A program made the position numbers and the translations under genes. Positions 36,144 through 44,394 of a DNA stretch of 64,000 bases are shown here, one piece after another (positions within the stretch are counted from its first letter, which is position 1; each line of letters begins with the position of its first letter). Source of the stretch: Agrobacterium arsenijevicii (GTDB lineage Bacteria > Pseudomonadota > Alphaproteobacteria > Rhizobiales > Rhizobiaceae); the NCBI GenBank assembly GCA_000949895.1, contig JWIT01000028.1, forward strand, positions 1-64,000. Reading direction: 5' to 3'. Below the pieces are notes generated by a model. That model was not told where the DNA came from and made no database searches. It saw only the letters and a program-made list of their open reading frames with translations.

Positions 36144-37549
36144 GGATGCACTCCAAATGTCAGGCCGTAGGCAAGGCCGGCCAGAGCGCACGCCAAAAGC
36201 ACTTTCAGCATGCCGATCTTGAAACGAAAGACGGCGATGACGGCAGCGAGCGTCAACGCCAACGCCGGCAGATTGATGGATGTCAAAACGGGAACATCGA
36301 CAGATATCCCGAAGCCGCCAACCCTGACGACCTCCGAGAACAGCACGTGCAAAGCGAACCAGACAGCGAGGTTCAGGATGATGCCGACAACGGCGGCCGT
36401 GATGGCCGAAAGCGCAGACGACAGCGCCTTGTTGCGGCGGAGCGTTTCCATGAAGGGGCCGCCGAGCAGGATCCACAGGAAGCACGGCACGAAGGTGACC
36501 CAGGTCGTCAGCAGGCCCCCGAGCGTTCCGGCCAGCAGCGGCGACAGCCCACCGGGCGAACGGTAGGCGCCCATGAAGCCAACGAACTGGGTGACCATAA
36601 TCAAGGGGCCGGGCGTCGTCTCGGCGAGGCCGAGGCCGTCAAGCATCTCGCCGGGCTTCAGCCAGCCGTAATGGTTGACCGCCTCTTGGGCGACATAGGA
36701 CAGCACCGCATAGGCGCCGCCAAAGGTCACCATTGCCATCTTAGAGAAAAACACGGCGATGTCGGAAAAGACGTTATGGGAGCCGAGGAATGCAAACAGG
36801 AGAATGATCGGTCCGAGCCAGGCGATCGCGCCGACCACCGCGACCTTCAACAGCCACGCGGCGTTCGGGCGCGTGTGCGCGGGCACGCCTTCGCCGAGAA
36901 GGCTGTCGGCGTCGGCCACCTGCTTGCCGCCGATCTTTCCATGGCCTCCGCCCGTCGAGAACGCCGCCCATCCGGCCTTGCCGCCGACAAAACCGATCAG
37001 GCCGGCGACGACGACCACCAGCGGGAACGGCGCCTGGAAGAGCCAGAGGGCAACGAAGGCCGCCGCCGCCAGTCCGATCATGACCTTGTTCTTCAGCGAT
37101 CGGCTACCAATCCTGAGAACCGCGCCGAGCACGATGGCGAGAACCGCAGACTTCAGACCGAAGAACAGCGCCTGGACCGCGCCGACATTGCCGAAGATCG
37201 CGTAGATCCAGCTCAATCCCATGATTGCGACGGCACCGGGAAGGACGAACAGCGTCCCGGCGACCAGGCCGCCCTTGGTCTTGTGGAGCAGCCAGCCGAT
37301 ATAGATCGCAAGCTGCTGCGCCTCCGGGCCGGGGAGGAGCGTGCAATAGTTGAGTGCATGGAGGAAGCGTTCCTCGCCGATCCACCTCTTCTCCTCGACG
37401 ATGATCCTGTGCATCACCGCGATCTGGCCGGCAGGTCCGCCGAAGCTCAGCGCGGCGACGCGGGCCCACACCTTCACGGCCTCCGAGAACGGGAGTCCAT
37501 GTTCGAGCGCAGCAGGTGCTGCGATTTCTTCCTTTTCCACGGTCGCCAT
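36140..37549 (-). CDS. chrA: Chromate efflux transporter ChrA
   Basis: This 469-residue inner-membrane protein of the CHR family is built of two homologous halves. The first half has ALSFGGPAGQIAVMHRIIVE and LNYCTLLPGPEAQQLAIYIG, the second FFSKMAMVTFGGAYAVLSYV and GLGLAETTPGPLIMVTQFVG, the duplicated signatures of long-chain ChrA. It should extrude chromate. It starts one base after the stop of the ChrB-like gene, so the pair is co-translated. Confidence 0.96.
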   Translation of the reverse strand: MATVEKEEIAAPAALEHGLPFSEAVKVWARVAALSFGGPAGQIAVMHRIIVEEKRWIGEERFLHALNYCTLLPGPEAQQLAIYIGWLLHKTKGGLVAGTLFVLPGAVAIMGLSWIYAIFGNVGAVQALFFGLKSAVLAIVLGAVLRIGSRSLKNKVMIGLAAAAFVALWLFQAPFPLVVVVAGLIGFVGGKAGWAAFSTGGGHGKIGGKQVADADSLLGEGVPAHTRPNAAWLLKVAVVGAIAWLGPIILLFAFLGSHNVFSDIAVFFSKMAMVTFGGAYAVLSYVAQEAVNHYGWLKPGEMLDGLGLAETTPGPLIMVTQFVGFMGAYRSPGGLSPLLAGTLGGLLTTWVTFVPCFLWILLGGPFMETLRRNKALSSALSAITAAVVGIILNLAVWFALHVLFSEVVRVGGFGISVDVPVLTSINLPALALTLAAVIAVFRFKIGMLKVLLACALAGLAYGLTFGVHP

Positions 37550-37550
37550 G

Positions 37551-38366
37551 TCACTGGCCCGCCTTTGCGTTCGGCCAGTTGTGTGTTTCCCCGGTGGCGT
37601 CGCGACACCAGCGATAGAAGGCGTCGTAGAGCGTCAGGCCCGCCTCCAACTGCTCCAGGTCGTCGTTGAACATGCGCGACAGCCCAAGCGACGCAGCAAG
37701 CAGACCCGCGACTTCCGGGGCAAGCTCCGGCCGCCCGGTGTCGGCGCCCCGGACGATCGTCGCGAGACGCTGGAGAGGGACCGAGTCCAGGCCGAATTCC
37801 TCGATCATCACGTCGAAGGTGCAGAGATCGCCGCGGTGAGACCAGAACACGTCCTCGATGTCGAACGGCGTCGCGCCAAACCGGTCGGCGACCAGCGAAA
37901 CCTCGGACGCCGGCACGAACAAGAAGATAGCGGACGGATCGATGAAGCGGCGGATCAGCCAGGGACAGGCTATGCGGTCTATCTTTGGGCGGGACCTCGT
38001 CACCCAGACGGTTCGCCCTTGGGCGTCCCGACGGGGGAGTTTATCTTCGGGCACGAGCATGCCCCGTGCCTCACGCCAAGCCTCAAAGCCGCCTTCCAAA
38101 ACCTCTGCTTGCTTTCCCAAGACACGGAGGTGCGCGGCGACCCCGTGGCCGAGCTTCTGCCCTTTCTGACAGAGGACGATTGATGGACCGGAAATATCCG
38201 GACCCCACTCGGTGACACGCCGGAAGTCTCGTCGAACCGATCCTGGAATGAAACGAGGATCGGCCGTGAAATCTTCGTCGATGCGGACGTCGATGATGGT
38301 CGGCGGGTTTGGCGTGCCGATAATGCGGGCGAGTTTGTCTGCTGTGATTTCAAGAAATGACGGCAT
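37551..38366 (-). CDS. chrB: Rhodanese-ChrB fusion, chromate resistance
   Basis: This 271-residue protein has an N-terminal rhodanese domain (TIIDVRIDEDF, active loop VLCQKGQKLGHG with its Cys) followed by a ChrB-type domain (VTRSRPKIDRIACPWLIRRFID, FWSHRGDLCTFDVMIEEFGL). ChrB proteins sense or handle chromate and regulate chrA. The rhodanese part could bind sulfur or chromate, which is an inference. It is the first gene of the operon chrB-chrA-Cj0069. Confidence 0.88.
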   Translation of the reverse strand: MPSFLEITADKLARIIGTPNPPTIIDVRIDEDFTADPRFIPGSVRRDFRRVTEWGPDISGPSIVLCQKGQKLGHGVAAHLRVLGKQAEVLEGGFEAWREARGMLVPEDKLPRRDAQGRTVWVTRSRPKIDRIACPWLIRRFIDPSAIFLFVPASEVSLVADRFGATPFDIEDVFWSHRGDLCTFDVMIEEFGLDSVPLQRLATIVRGADTGRPELAPEVAGLLAASLGLSRMFNDDLEQLEAGLTLYDAFYRWCRDATGETHNWPNAKAGQ

Positions 38367-38425
38367 GATGGCGCGTCCTCCGTTGAAGCGGGTTTACAGG
38401 ACGCGATTCTTCGGCCGTGGCCTCG

Positions 38426-38444
38426 TGGGGCGATCGCTGCCCCA
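38426..38444 (-). terminator. Hairpin after the NicO exporter gene
   Basis: tggggc (38426-38431) pairs with gcccca (38439-38444) across a 7-base loop, 33 bases past the leftward NicO stop. No T run follows, so termination may be weak or Rho-dependent. Confidence 0.35.
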
Positions 38445-38476
38445 TAATGCGAAACTCTCAAAGCGCGACCACTCTG

Positions 38477-39208
38477 TCAAGCAGTCGCGATCCAGTTCGA
38501 GATTTCCACTGCGGCGACGCCTACGAGTACCGCTCCTGCGATCCCTCCAGTCGTGCGGGAGACGGAGGCGAGCAGCAGCGGGCGGGTCCGCATCAGATGC
38601 GAGATGCGCTCGCGGAACAGCACGGCGAGGATGGCAACCACCGACAAGGTCAGCGCGACGCCCATCATCATGGTGATCGCGAACAGCAACCCGGTGACAA
38701 TGGCCTGATGGATCATCGCGAAGGTCATAACGAACAGGGTGAGCGGGCACGGCACCAGACCGGCAGCTATCCCCACCAACAGCCCTTCGCCCTCCGCATG
38801 CAGGTGATCGTGCCGGAACAGAGCCGACACCAGCATCCACAGACCGATGATGCCGAGTAGACCGCGGCTGACGACCTCAAGGATTGGAGACGACCCGGCG
38901 TCGACGAAGGAATGCGACACCAGCGGCAGGGCGAGCAGCGCGATGAGGACCGCCGTCGTCACGTGCGTGAAGGAAAGCGCCAATGACACGAGGAGTGCCC
39001 TGTGTGCCTTCATCGAAGAACCCGCAAGGTAGGTCGCAAGCACCGACTTGCTATGGCCGGGCGTCATAGCATGGACGGCCCCGAAAACGACGCCCATCGG
39101 CAGGAAGGCGAGGAACGACGCCCAGCCGCCGCCCGCAGCAAATTCCTTTATGTGGCCGGCGAAGGCGAGGTAGATTTCACGCTGGACGTCGACGATCTGC
39201 TGGAACAT
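38477..39208 (-). CDS. NicO-family nickel/cobalt exporter
   Basis: This 243-residue polytopic membrane protein has FGAVHAMTPGHSKSVLATYL (the HxMTPGH metal motif of RcnA/NicO exporters), VSLALSFTHVTTAVLIALLA, a short His-rich loop FRHDHLHAEGEG and GIAAGLVPCPLTLFVMTFAM. ATG 39208 overlaps the preceding stop (TGATG). It closes the leftward cluster CDF-sensor-YqaA-NicO and should export nickel or cobalt. Uptake is less likely given the sensor and the CDF exporter. Confidence 0.85.
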   Translation of the reverse strand: MFQQIVDVQREIYLAFAGHIKEFAAGGGWASFLAFLPMGVVFGAVHAMTPGHSKSVLATYLAGSSMKAHRALLVSLALSFTHVTTAVLIALLALPLVSHSFVDAGSSPILEVVSRGLLGIIGLWMLVSALFRHDHLHAEGEGLLVGIAAGLVPCPLTLFVMTFAMIHQAIVTGLLFAITMMMGVALTLSVVAILAVLFRERISHLMRTRPLLLASVSRTTGGIAGAVLVGVAAVEISNWIATA

Positions 39209-39645
39209 CACGCAAGCCCCGTCGTCGCTGCTGCAAGCACGAGATATCGCCCGACCTTGGCGATGGCCACCAGCAGCAGGAAGGTCGGCAGCGGCTCTCG
39301 CAGGACGCCGGCGATCACAGTGATCGGATCGCCGACGATCGGCAGCCAGCTTGCGAGCAGCGACCACTTGCCGAAGCGGCGATACCAGCCTTGCGCACGG
39401 TCGAGCGCTGCCGGACCGATCAGAAACCATCGTTTTTCCCTGAAGCGTTCGATGCAGCGGCCGAGCAGCCAGTTCGCCAGCGCGCCGAGGACGTTGCCAA
39501 GGCTCGCGACGGTGATGAGGCAGAAGGTGGAGAAATGTTCGGAAAGCAGAAGGCCGACAAGCACGGCTTCGGACTGCATCGGGAGGATCGTTGCTGCTCC
39601 GAGCGCCGCGGCGAACAGTCCGAGATAGGCCAGCAGGTCGGCCAT
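39208..39645 (-). CDS. YqaA/DedA-like membrane protein
   Basis: This 145-residue protein of the SNARE-associated/VTT type has hydrophobic segments at the N-terminus (YLGLFAAALGAATILPMQSE), middle and C-terminus (TFLLLVAIAKVGRYLVLAAA), with the conserved GNVLGALANWLLGR. It is coupled to the NicO gene by TGATG and begins 4 bases after the sensor gene ends. Homologues sit in metal-resistance clusters; whether it carries metal is unknown. Confidence 0.85.
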   Translation of the reverse strand: MADLLAYLGLFAAALGAATILPMQSEAVLVGLLLSEHFSTFCLITVASLGNVLGALANWLLGRCIERFREKRWFLIGPAALDRAQGWYRRFGKWSLLASWLPIVGDPITVIAGVLREPLPTFLLLVAIAKVGRYLVLAAATTGLA

Positions 39646-39649
39646 GCCC

Positions 39650-39937
39650 TTAGAGATACTTGGTGATCGTCTTGAATTCGTCGATCGACTGACGCTTTTC
39701 ACGCGGCAGGGCGCCGACCGTCTCTTCAAGGCAATGGTCGAGATGATCCTGGATCAGCGTCCGCTTGGCGTTGATGATCGCCTTCTCGACGGCGGAGAGC
39801 TGCTGGGCGATGTCGACACACGGCTTGCCTGCCTCGATCATGGTGATGACGCTCTTCAGATGACCCTCGGCCCGCTTCAGGCGCTTGACGATCTCAGGAT
39901 GGGTGGCGTGGGTGTGAGGTTCGGTCATCGTGTCCAT
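39650..39937 (-). CDS. dmeR: CsoR/RcnR-family nickel/cobalt sensor (DmeR-like)
   Basis: This 95-residue all-helical repressor of the metal-sensitive DUF156 family carries the sequence VKRLKRAEGHLKSVI. Candidate ligands H8, C40, H65 and C69 keep the spacing of RcnR (H3, C35, H60, H64), but the last is Cys, giving the HCHC pattern of the nickel sensor InrS. Start ATG 39937 follows AAGGATC. It lies 64 bases after the CDF gene. It should release DNA when nickel or cobalt binds and so derepress the exporters. Confidence 0.87.
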   Translation of the reverse strand: MDTMTEPHTHATHPEIVKRLKRAEGHLKSVITMIEAGKPCVDIAQQLSAVEKAIINAKRTLIQDHLDHCLEETVGALPREKRQSIDEFKTITKYL

Positions 39938-40001
39938 GTTCTCGATCCTTCTAAAGGAGAAGGGCGCTCGACCTTACGCCGGGGACCGCCTCCGGGACAA
40001 G

Positions 40002-41351
40002 TCAGTGATGATGGCCTTCCGGCTCTTCCATTCGAAACGGAAGGTCGTCGACTTCGACGCCTGCCATCAGCTTCAGCACCGCGTCGAACTCGTGAGGCTC
40101 GGCAGGAGCGACGTTGCTGATCAAAGCGTGATGATCGGCCGGCGAAGGGAGCAGCGGCAGCCGCTCAACGACGCCATCGCGATCGATCTCCACGACGGCC
40201 TCGAGCCCCTTCGCGTGTTTCGAAATGGAGAGCCGCATGCGTTCACCCTCGGGCGTGTCGACAATCTCCAGCGATCCGGTCGCCAATCGGGAACTCACCG
40301 TGAACGCAGCGGGTGCGTGGTGATGCCCGTGGCCGCGAGCGCTGGTGGGCGCTTCTGCGGCTGCCTCGGCGATCTGGATGGTCGCCGTACCAAGCGCCGG
40401 AAGATGTGCGTGAAGCTCATTGCGAAGCGTGGCCACGATGACGTTGGCATCCGCGACGGGCTTGTCGCCGCTGACCGAGATCGTAACGTCGGCATGGAGT
40501 TTATGGCCGATCCAGCGAGCCTTCACGTCCGTCAGACTACCGATGCCCTCGACATGCTCCGCGGCATGACGGATTTCGTCGGTGATCCCAGGCTCGACGC
40601 CGTCGAGGCTGCGTGTGATGACGGCGCGCGCCGACTGCCAGACGATGCCGAAGATCGCGATGGTGATCAGCAGGCCGATGATCGGGTCGGCAAGCGGAAA
40701 GCCGAACCAGACGCCGAGGGCGCCGAGCACGACCGCCAGGCTGGTGAGACCGTCCGTGCGCGCATGATAGCCGTCGGCGATCAGGGCGGCACTGTTCATC
40801 TGCCGGCCCACGCGGATGCGGAACACCGCCACCGCCTCGTTGCCGATGAAACCGACAACCCCGGCAACCGCGACAGCCAGAAGCTGGGTGATCGGCTGCG
40901 GGTTCAGCAGGCGGTCGATCGCCTCATAGCCGGCGACGATGGCGCTGAAGAGGATGATCAGCACGATCAGCATGCCGGCAAGGTCCTCCACCCGGCCGAG
41001 GCCATAATTGAAGGTTTTCGTCGGCTTCCGTCTGACCAGCGTGAAGGCGATCCACAGAGGAATTGCGGTGGCGGCATCGCCGATATTGTGGATCGTATCG
41101 GCCAGCAGAGCCACGCTTCCGGAATAAAAGACAACGACGAGCTGAAGCAACGCCGTGATCGCCAGGATGACGAAGGACCACTTGATCGCCCAGATGCCGC
41201 GCTCGGACGAGGCGATGCTGGGATCAACGACGCCGTGCGTGTGACCGTGGCCTCCGGCATCTCCATGCGAGTGGCCGTGCGAGCCATGACTGTGGCCATG
41301 GGACTGACCGCCCTGGCCGAAACCGAACCATTCCCTGATGCTGGCGAACAT
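40002..41351 (-). CDS. dmeF: Cation diffusion facilitator (DmeF-like Ni/Co exporter)
   Basis: This 449-residue CDF transporter has His-rich segments at the N-terminus (about residues 17-40, repeated HGHSHG), between the cytoplasmic parts (GHGHHHAP) and at the very end (GHHH). The metal-site motifs LLADTIHNIGDA and ALIADGYHARTDG, in membrane helices 2 and 5, are intact. ATG 41351 follows GAGGTCTG. The neighbouring CsoR/RcnR-type sensor makes nickel or cobalt the likely substrate instead of zinc. Confidence 0.9.
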   Translation of the reverse strand: MFASIREWFGFGQGGQSHGHSHGSHGHSHGDAGGHGHTHGVVDPSIASSERGIWAIKWSFVILAITALLQLVVVFYSGSVALLADTIHNIGDAATAIPLWIAFTLVRRKPTKTFNYGLGRVEDLAGMLIVLIILFSAIVAGYEAIDRLLNPQPITQLLAVAVAGVVGFIGNEAVAVFRIRVGRQMNSAALIADGYHARTDGLTSLAVVLGALGVWFGFPLADPIIGLLITIAIFGIVWQSARAVITRSLDGVEPGITDEIRHAAEHVEGIGSLTDVKARWIGHKLHADVTISVSGDKPVADANVIVATLRNELHAHLPALGTATIQIAEAAAEAPTSARGHGHHHAPAAFTVSSRLATGSLEIVDTPEGERMRLSISKHAKGLEAVVEIDRDGVVERLPLLPSPADHHALISNVAPAEPHEFDAVLKLMAGVEVDDLPFRMEEPEGHHH

Positions 41352-41383
41352 TGCAGACCTCTGATTGATTATGTCGATCACCT

Positions 41384-41400
41384 ATCCCCCTGGAGGGGAT
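41384..41400. promoter_or_regulatory. Candidate metal-sensor operator
   Basis: atccccctggaggggat has arms atcccc and ggggat around 5 bases. Such C/G-tract inverted repeats are the operators of RcnR/CsoR/DmeR repressors, and it lies between the divergent CDF and His-rich peptide genes, 33 bases from the CDF start. Confidence 0.6.
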
Positions 41401-41452
41401 GCGTCAAGTTGGTTTCTTGTGTGCGGATGCGAACAAGGTTATCGATTGCGGC

Positions 41453-41818
41453 ATGATTCATCGCCGGAACAACAGCTCGAGCATGCTCGCCGCCCTCGCG
41501 GCCGCGATCGCCGTTCTGCTGTATTCGTTCGTTGCGTTGGGATCGCATGACCCAGGACTGCACATAGCCTCGAACGTCGTCGCGGCCGGCGACCATAGCC
41601 ATGCGGACGGCGGACACTCGCACGCCGACGTCGAGCCGGAGGCAGAGGCCACCGACGCCCCCGATCATCACCATGCCGATCATACCCACGAGAAGGCCGG
41701 CCTGCTCGGCTCGACCGGATCGAGCCTGCGCTCTCTAACCGCGGTTTCCTATTCGGACCGTTCGCGCTCCCTTTCGTCGGGACCTCCCTACGGCATAGAC
41801 GGCCCACCACGTTCGTGA
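41453..41818 (+). CDS. Small His-rich exported protein
   Basis: This 121-residue protein has an N-terminal hydrophobic segment (MLAALAAAIAVLLYSFVALG) that could be a signal anchor, then a His/Asp-rich region (HSHADGGHSHADVEPEAE and DAPDHHHADHTHEK) suited to binding nickel, cobalt or zinc. The last 35 residues are Ser-rich. It is divergent from the CDF gene and 58 bases ahead of the HupE/UreJ-like gene. No named family is recognised; a periplasmic metal buffer is a reasonable guess. Confidence 0.65.
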   Translation: MIHRRNNSSSMLAALAAAIAVLLYSFVALGSHDPGLHIASNVVAAGDHSHADGGHSHADVEPEAEATDAPDHHHADHTHEKAGLLGSTGSSLRSLTAVSYSDRSRSLSSGPPYGIDGPPRS

Positions 41819-41876
41819 TCTCGTTCTGATCGACACCGCTTAAGCGGTCGTTTCAACGAATTCACGGAGCTTCCAA

Positions 41877-42608
41877 ATGAAGCAATCCTCTTCCGGAGGC
41901 GGAAGCCGCGCGCTCGTGCCCGGTTTCTCCGTCCTCCAACCGCTGCTTGCGCTGCTATCATTCCTTGTGATGGCTGGTGCAGCGGCAGCCCACGCGGTCG
42001 CAGAAGGCGACAAGGGCTACATCCAGGAGATATCGGGAACCAATCTGATCCCGTTCGTCTACCTGGGTGCCAAACATATGGTGACCGGATACGACCACCT
42101 GCTGTTCCTGTTCGGGGTGATCTTCTTCCTCTACAGGCTGAAGCACATCGGCATCTATGTCAGCCTCTTCGCCGTCGGCCATTCGACGACGATGCTGCTC
42201 GGCGTCTACTACGGCTGGAACGTCAGCTCGTATCTAATCGACGCGATCATCGGCCTGTCGGTCGTCTACAAGGCGCTCGACAATCTCGGGGCGTACCAAC
42301 GATGGTTCGGCGTCCAGCCGAACACCAAAATCGCCACCTTGATCTTCGGCTTCTTCCATGGACTGGGTCTGGCGACCAAGATCCTCGAATACGACATTGC
42401 CGAGGACGGGCTGATACCGAACCTGCTCGCCTTCAATGTCGGCGTCGAGATCGGCCAGCTCATCGCCCTGACGGTCATCCTCATCGCCATGAGCTACTGG
42501 CGCAAGACATCGAGTTTCCTGCGCCACGCCTATACCGCCAACGTCGTCATGATGACCGCCGGCTTCGTGCTGATCGGATATCAGCTCACCGGCTACTTCG
42601 TCGCATAA
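41877..42608 (+). CDS. HupE/UreJ-family membrane protein
   Basis: This 243-residue polytopic membrane protein of the HupE_UreJ_2 type has the motif FVYLGAKHMVTGYDHLLFLF (His and Asp placed for metal binding), FAVGHSTTMLLGVYYGW and GFFHGLGLATKILEY. Related HupE proteins carry nickel. It lies between the His-rich peptide and an anchor protein in a short rightward operon that mirrors the leftward exporters. Confidence 0.85.
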   Translation: MKQSSSGGGSRALVPGFSVLQPLLALLSFLVMAGAAAAHAVAEGDKGYIQEISGTNLIPFVYLGAKHMVTGYDHLLFLFGVIFFLYRLKHIGIYVSLFAVGHSTTMLLGVYYGWNVSSYLIDAIIGLSVVYKALDNLGAYQRWFGVQPNTKIATLIFGFFHGLGLATKILEYDIAEDGLIPNLLAFNVGVEIGQLIALTVILIAMSYWRKTSSFLRHAYTANVVMMTAGFVLIGYQLTGYFVA

Positions 42609-42627
42609 TCTCGAAAGGAATCCAGAC

Positions 42628-43263
42628 ATGTTCAATTCACAGGCACCCGCTCCGGACGATCTTCCTTCGTCGAAGCAACTCATCAAGTCGACCGTGATCG
42701 CGGCGGCGGCAGCGGCCGCCATTCTCGTCACCGTCGTGCTTCCATCGGAATACGCGATTGATCCGACTGGCGTTGGCTCGGCACTTGGGCTGACTACGAT
42801 GGGAGAGATCAAGACCCAGCTCGCCGAGGAAGCAGAGACGGATCGCGTCAAGTCCACGGGGACAACGCCAGCGAGCCCGCAGCAGGGATCCTCTCTGATC
42901 GACCGCATCGTTCGTGAGTTCGGTATCTCGTCGGCCCAGGCGCAGGAGATGCGGAAGGATGAAATCTCGCTCATCCTACAGCCCGGCGAAGGCGCCGAGA
43001 TCAAGCTGACGATGGTCAAGGGCGCGAAGGCTAATTACGCCTGGAGCGCGAATGGCGGCAAGGTGAACTTCGACACCCACGGCGACGGCGGCGGCGAGAA
43101 CATCAGCTACCAGAAGGGCCGCGGCGCTGCCGATGATTCCGGCGTTATCGAAGCCGCTTTCGACGGCAACCATGGCTGGTTCTGGCGCAATCGCACCAGC
43201 GAACCGGTCACGGTTACCTTGACCACGGATGGCGCCTACACCGAGATCAAGCGCATGATGTGA
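42628..43263 (+). CDS. Transmembrane anchor protein of metal cluster
   Basis: This 211-residue protein has one membrane helix near the N-terminus (STVIAAAAAAAILVTVVLPS) and a periplasmic part with EISLILQPGEGAEIKLTMVK and DGNHGWFWRNRTSEPVTVTL. It matches proteins annotated as transmembrane anchor proteins next to HupE/UreJ-like genes. Role unknown; it might position or gate the partner. A strong hairpin follows directly. Confidence 0.75.
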   Translation: MFNSQAPAPDDLPSSKQLIKSTVIAAAAAAAILVTVVLPSEYAIDPTGVGSALGLTTMGEIKTQLAEEAETDRVKSTGTTPASPQQGSSLIDRIVREFGISSAQAQEMRKDEISLILQPGEGAEIKLTMVKGAKANYAWSANGGKVNFDTHGDGGGENISYQKGRGAADDSGVIEAAFDGNHGWFWRNRTSEPVTVTLTTDGAYTEIKRMM

Positions 43264-43268
43264 TCTGC

Positions 43269-43294
43269 CGGGCCGCGCCTTCGGGCGCGGCCCG
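43269..43294 (+). terminator. GC-rich hairpin ending the HupE/anchor operon
   Basis: The 11-bp perfect stem cgggccgcgcc / ggcgcggcccg closes a ttcg tetraloop, 5 bases after the stop codon. No T run is present. Confidence 0.7.
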
Positions 43295-43383
43295 TGAACA
43301 ATCCCATATGTTCCCGCAACTGGTGAAGGCAGGTTGAAGTTGTTGTCTCTAAGTGCCGAGAAAATCCTCAGGTCTAGGTCTGT

Positions 43384-44394
43384 TCAAGCTGGCCTACGTC
43401 GAGGATTTTCCATCATTCGTAGGTAGGCTGTCAGTAAGGTGGAAAGCTCGGTCGTCGGTTGCGGGCGCTTCGCAGGAAAGAGCCGTTGCCTTTTGCGCTC
43501 AAGGGCGTTCGCAAGCAGTCCGATCAATAGCGCATGTCCATCCGCCGACAGGATAGACCGTCGCCAAAGCGCGACCACAGCATCGTCATCCTCTATCAGC
43601 CAGTCATTCGGTCGCATCGCGAGCCGCACGAAGCATCGAATGCGCGCGGACGTGGACAGGCTGACGAGAGATGCCGCCGGATATTGGCGGCAAAAGTCGG
43701 GAACGGCCAGCAGGCGGCGGATAAGAGAATTATTGAGCAGTGAACCGGTGATCGCCTCCAGCCTACAGATATCGTGAAGGCATTGATCCAGCGACCGCAC
43801 GGATGGACTGACAGACACCTTCGAAGCCTGTCGCAGATCGAACGCGCAGGCGACACAAAAATGCTGCGGAACGAGTTCGACCTGGTTGAAGGCCGCGATG
43901 CGACTGCGACAAGACGGGCATCGATCACGCAATCCGCATCGGTGGTGCGGGCAGGAGATCCTCGTCGCCAAGCGCCATTGCCGGCGAAAATACGGGTGGG
44001 CGTCGTCCGCCAGACATTGCGGGCAGAATTGCAGCCAAGCCGAACCGCGGCGGCGTCCATCATCACGAAGGGGAAGGAGCAGGCGCTTCAGCGGCGATCC
44101 CTTCAAGGACATCCTGAAAAGTTGCGGCAGGGAGATACCGGTGCGTATGCTCAGGATGGTGACGGCGTCGCTCTGGAAATTCATATCCAGGGATGGAGAC
44201 CACATTCCGCCGCTGAAGCCGAGCACGCGGCCGAAGGACCGAGGGGCAATGCCGTTCGCGAATGCAAGCCGATGCACCCAGCTTGAGAGCAACTCGCCGG
44301 GCTGAGGTCGGACGAAGACCGGCCATCGGTCCGAAACGACTTCATCGTATCGCGCGCGGATGGCGACCGTCGGCCCGCCTTCGAAGATTGTCAT
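43384..44394 (-). CDS. tniQ: TniQ-family target/zinc-finger protein
   Basis: This 336-residue TniQ/TnsD-type protein begins with the family opening (WPVFVRPQPGELLSSWVHRL) and has a zinc-ribbon region with FCPQC, SCPHHRCGLRDRCPSC and HFCVACA. TniQ proteins guide target choice in Tn5053- and Tn7-like elements. Its ATG overlaps the tniB stop by 4 bases. Its last codons lie inside the inverted repeat near the left end. Confidence 0.88.
   Translation of the reverse strand: MTIFEGGPTVAIRARYDEVVSDRWPVFVRPQPGELLSSWVHRLAFANGIAPRSFGRVLGFSGGMWSPSLDMNFQSDAVTILSIRTGISLPQLFRMSLKGSPLKRLLLPLRDDGRRRGSAWLQFCPQCLADDAHPYFRRQWRLATRISCPHHRCGLRDRCPSCRSRIAAFNQVELVPQHFCVACAFDLRQASKVSVSPSVRSLDQCLHDICRLEAITGSLLNNSLIRRLLAVPDFCRQYPAASLVSLSTSARIRCFVRLAMRPNDWLIEDDDAVVALWRRSILSADGHALLIGLLANALERKRQRLFPAKRPQPTTELSTLLTAYLRMMENPRRRPA

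Noticed and set aside
35909-37669. Rightward 586-codon open frame
   Set aside because: It is antisense to the Cj0069-like gene and chrA, with biased Asp/Arg/Gln composition and no domains.
39930-41456. Rightward 508-codon open frame
   Set aside because: It is antisense to the CDF transporter, whose metal motifs and start site are clear.
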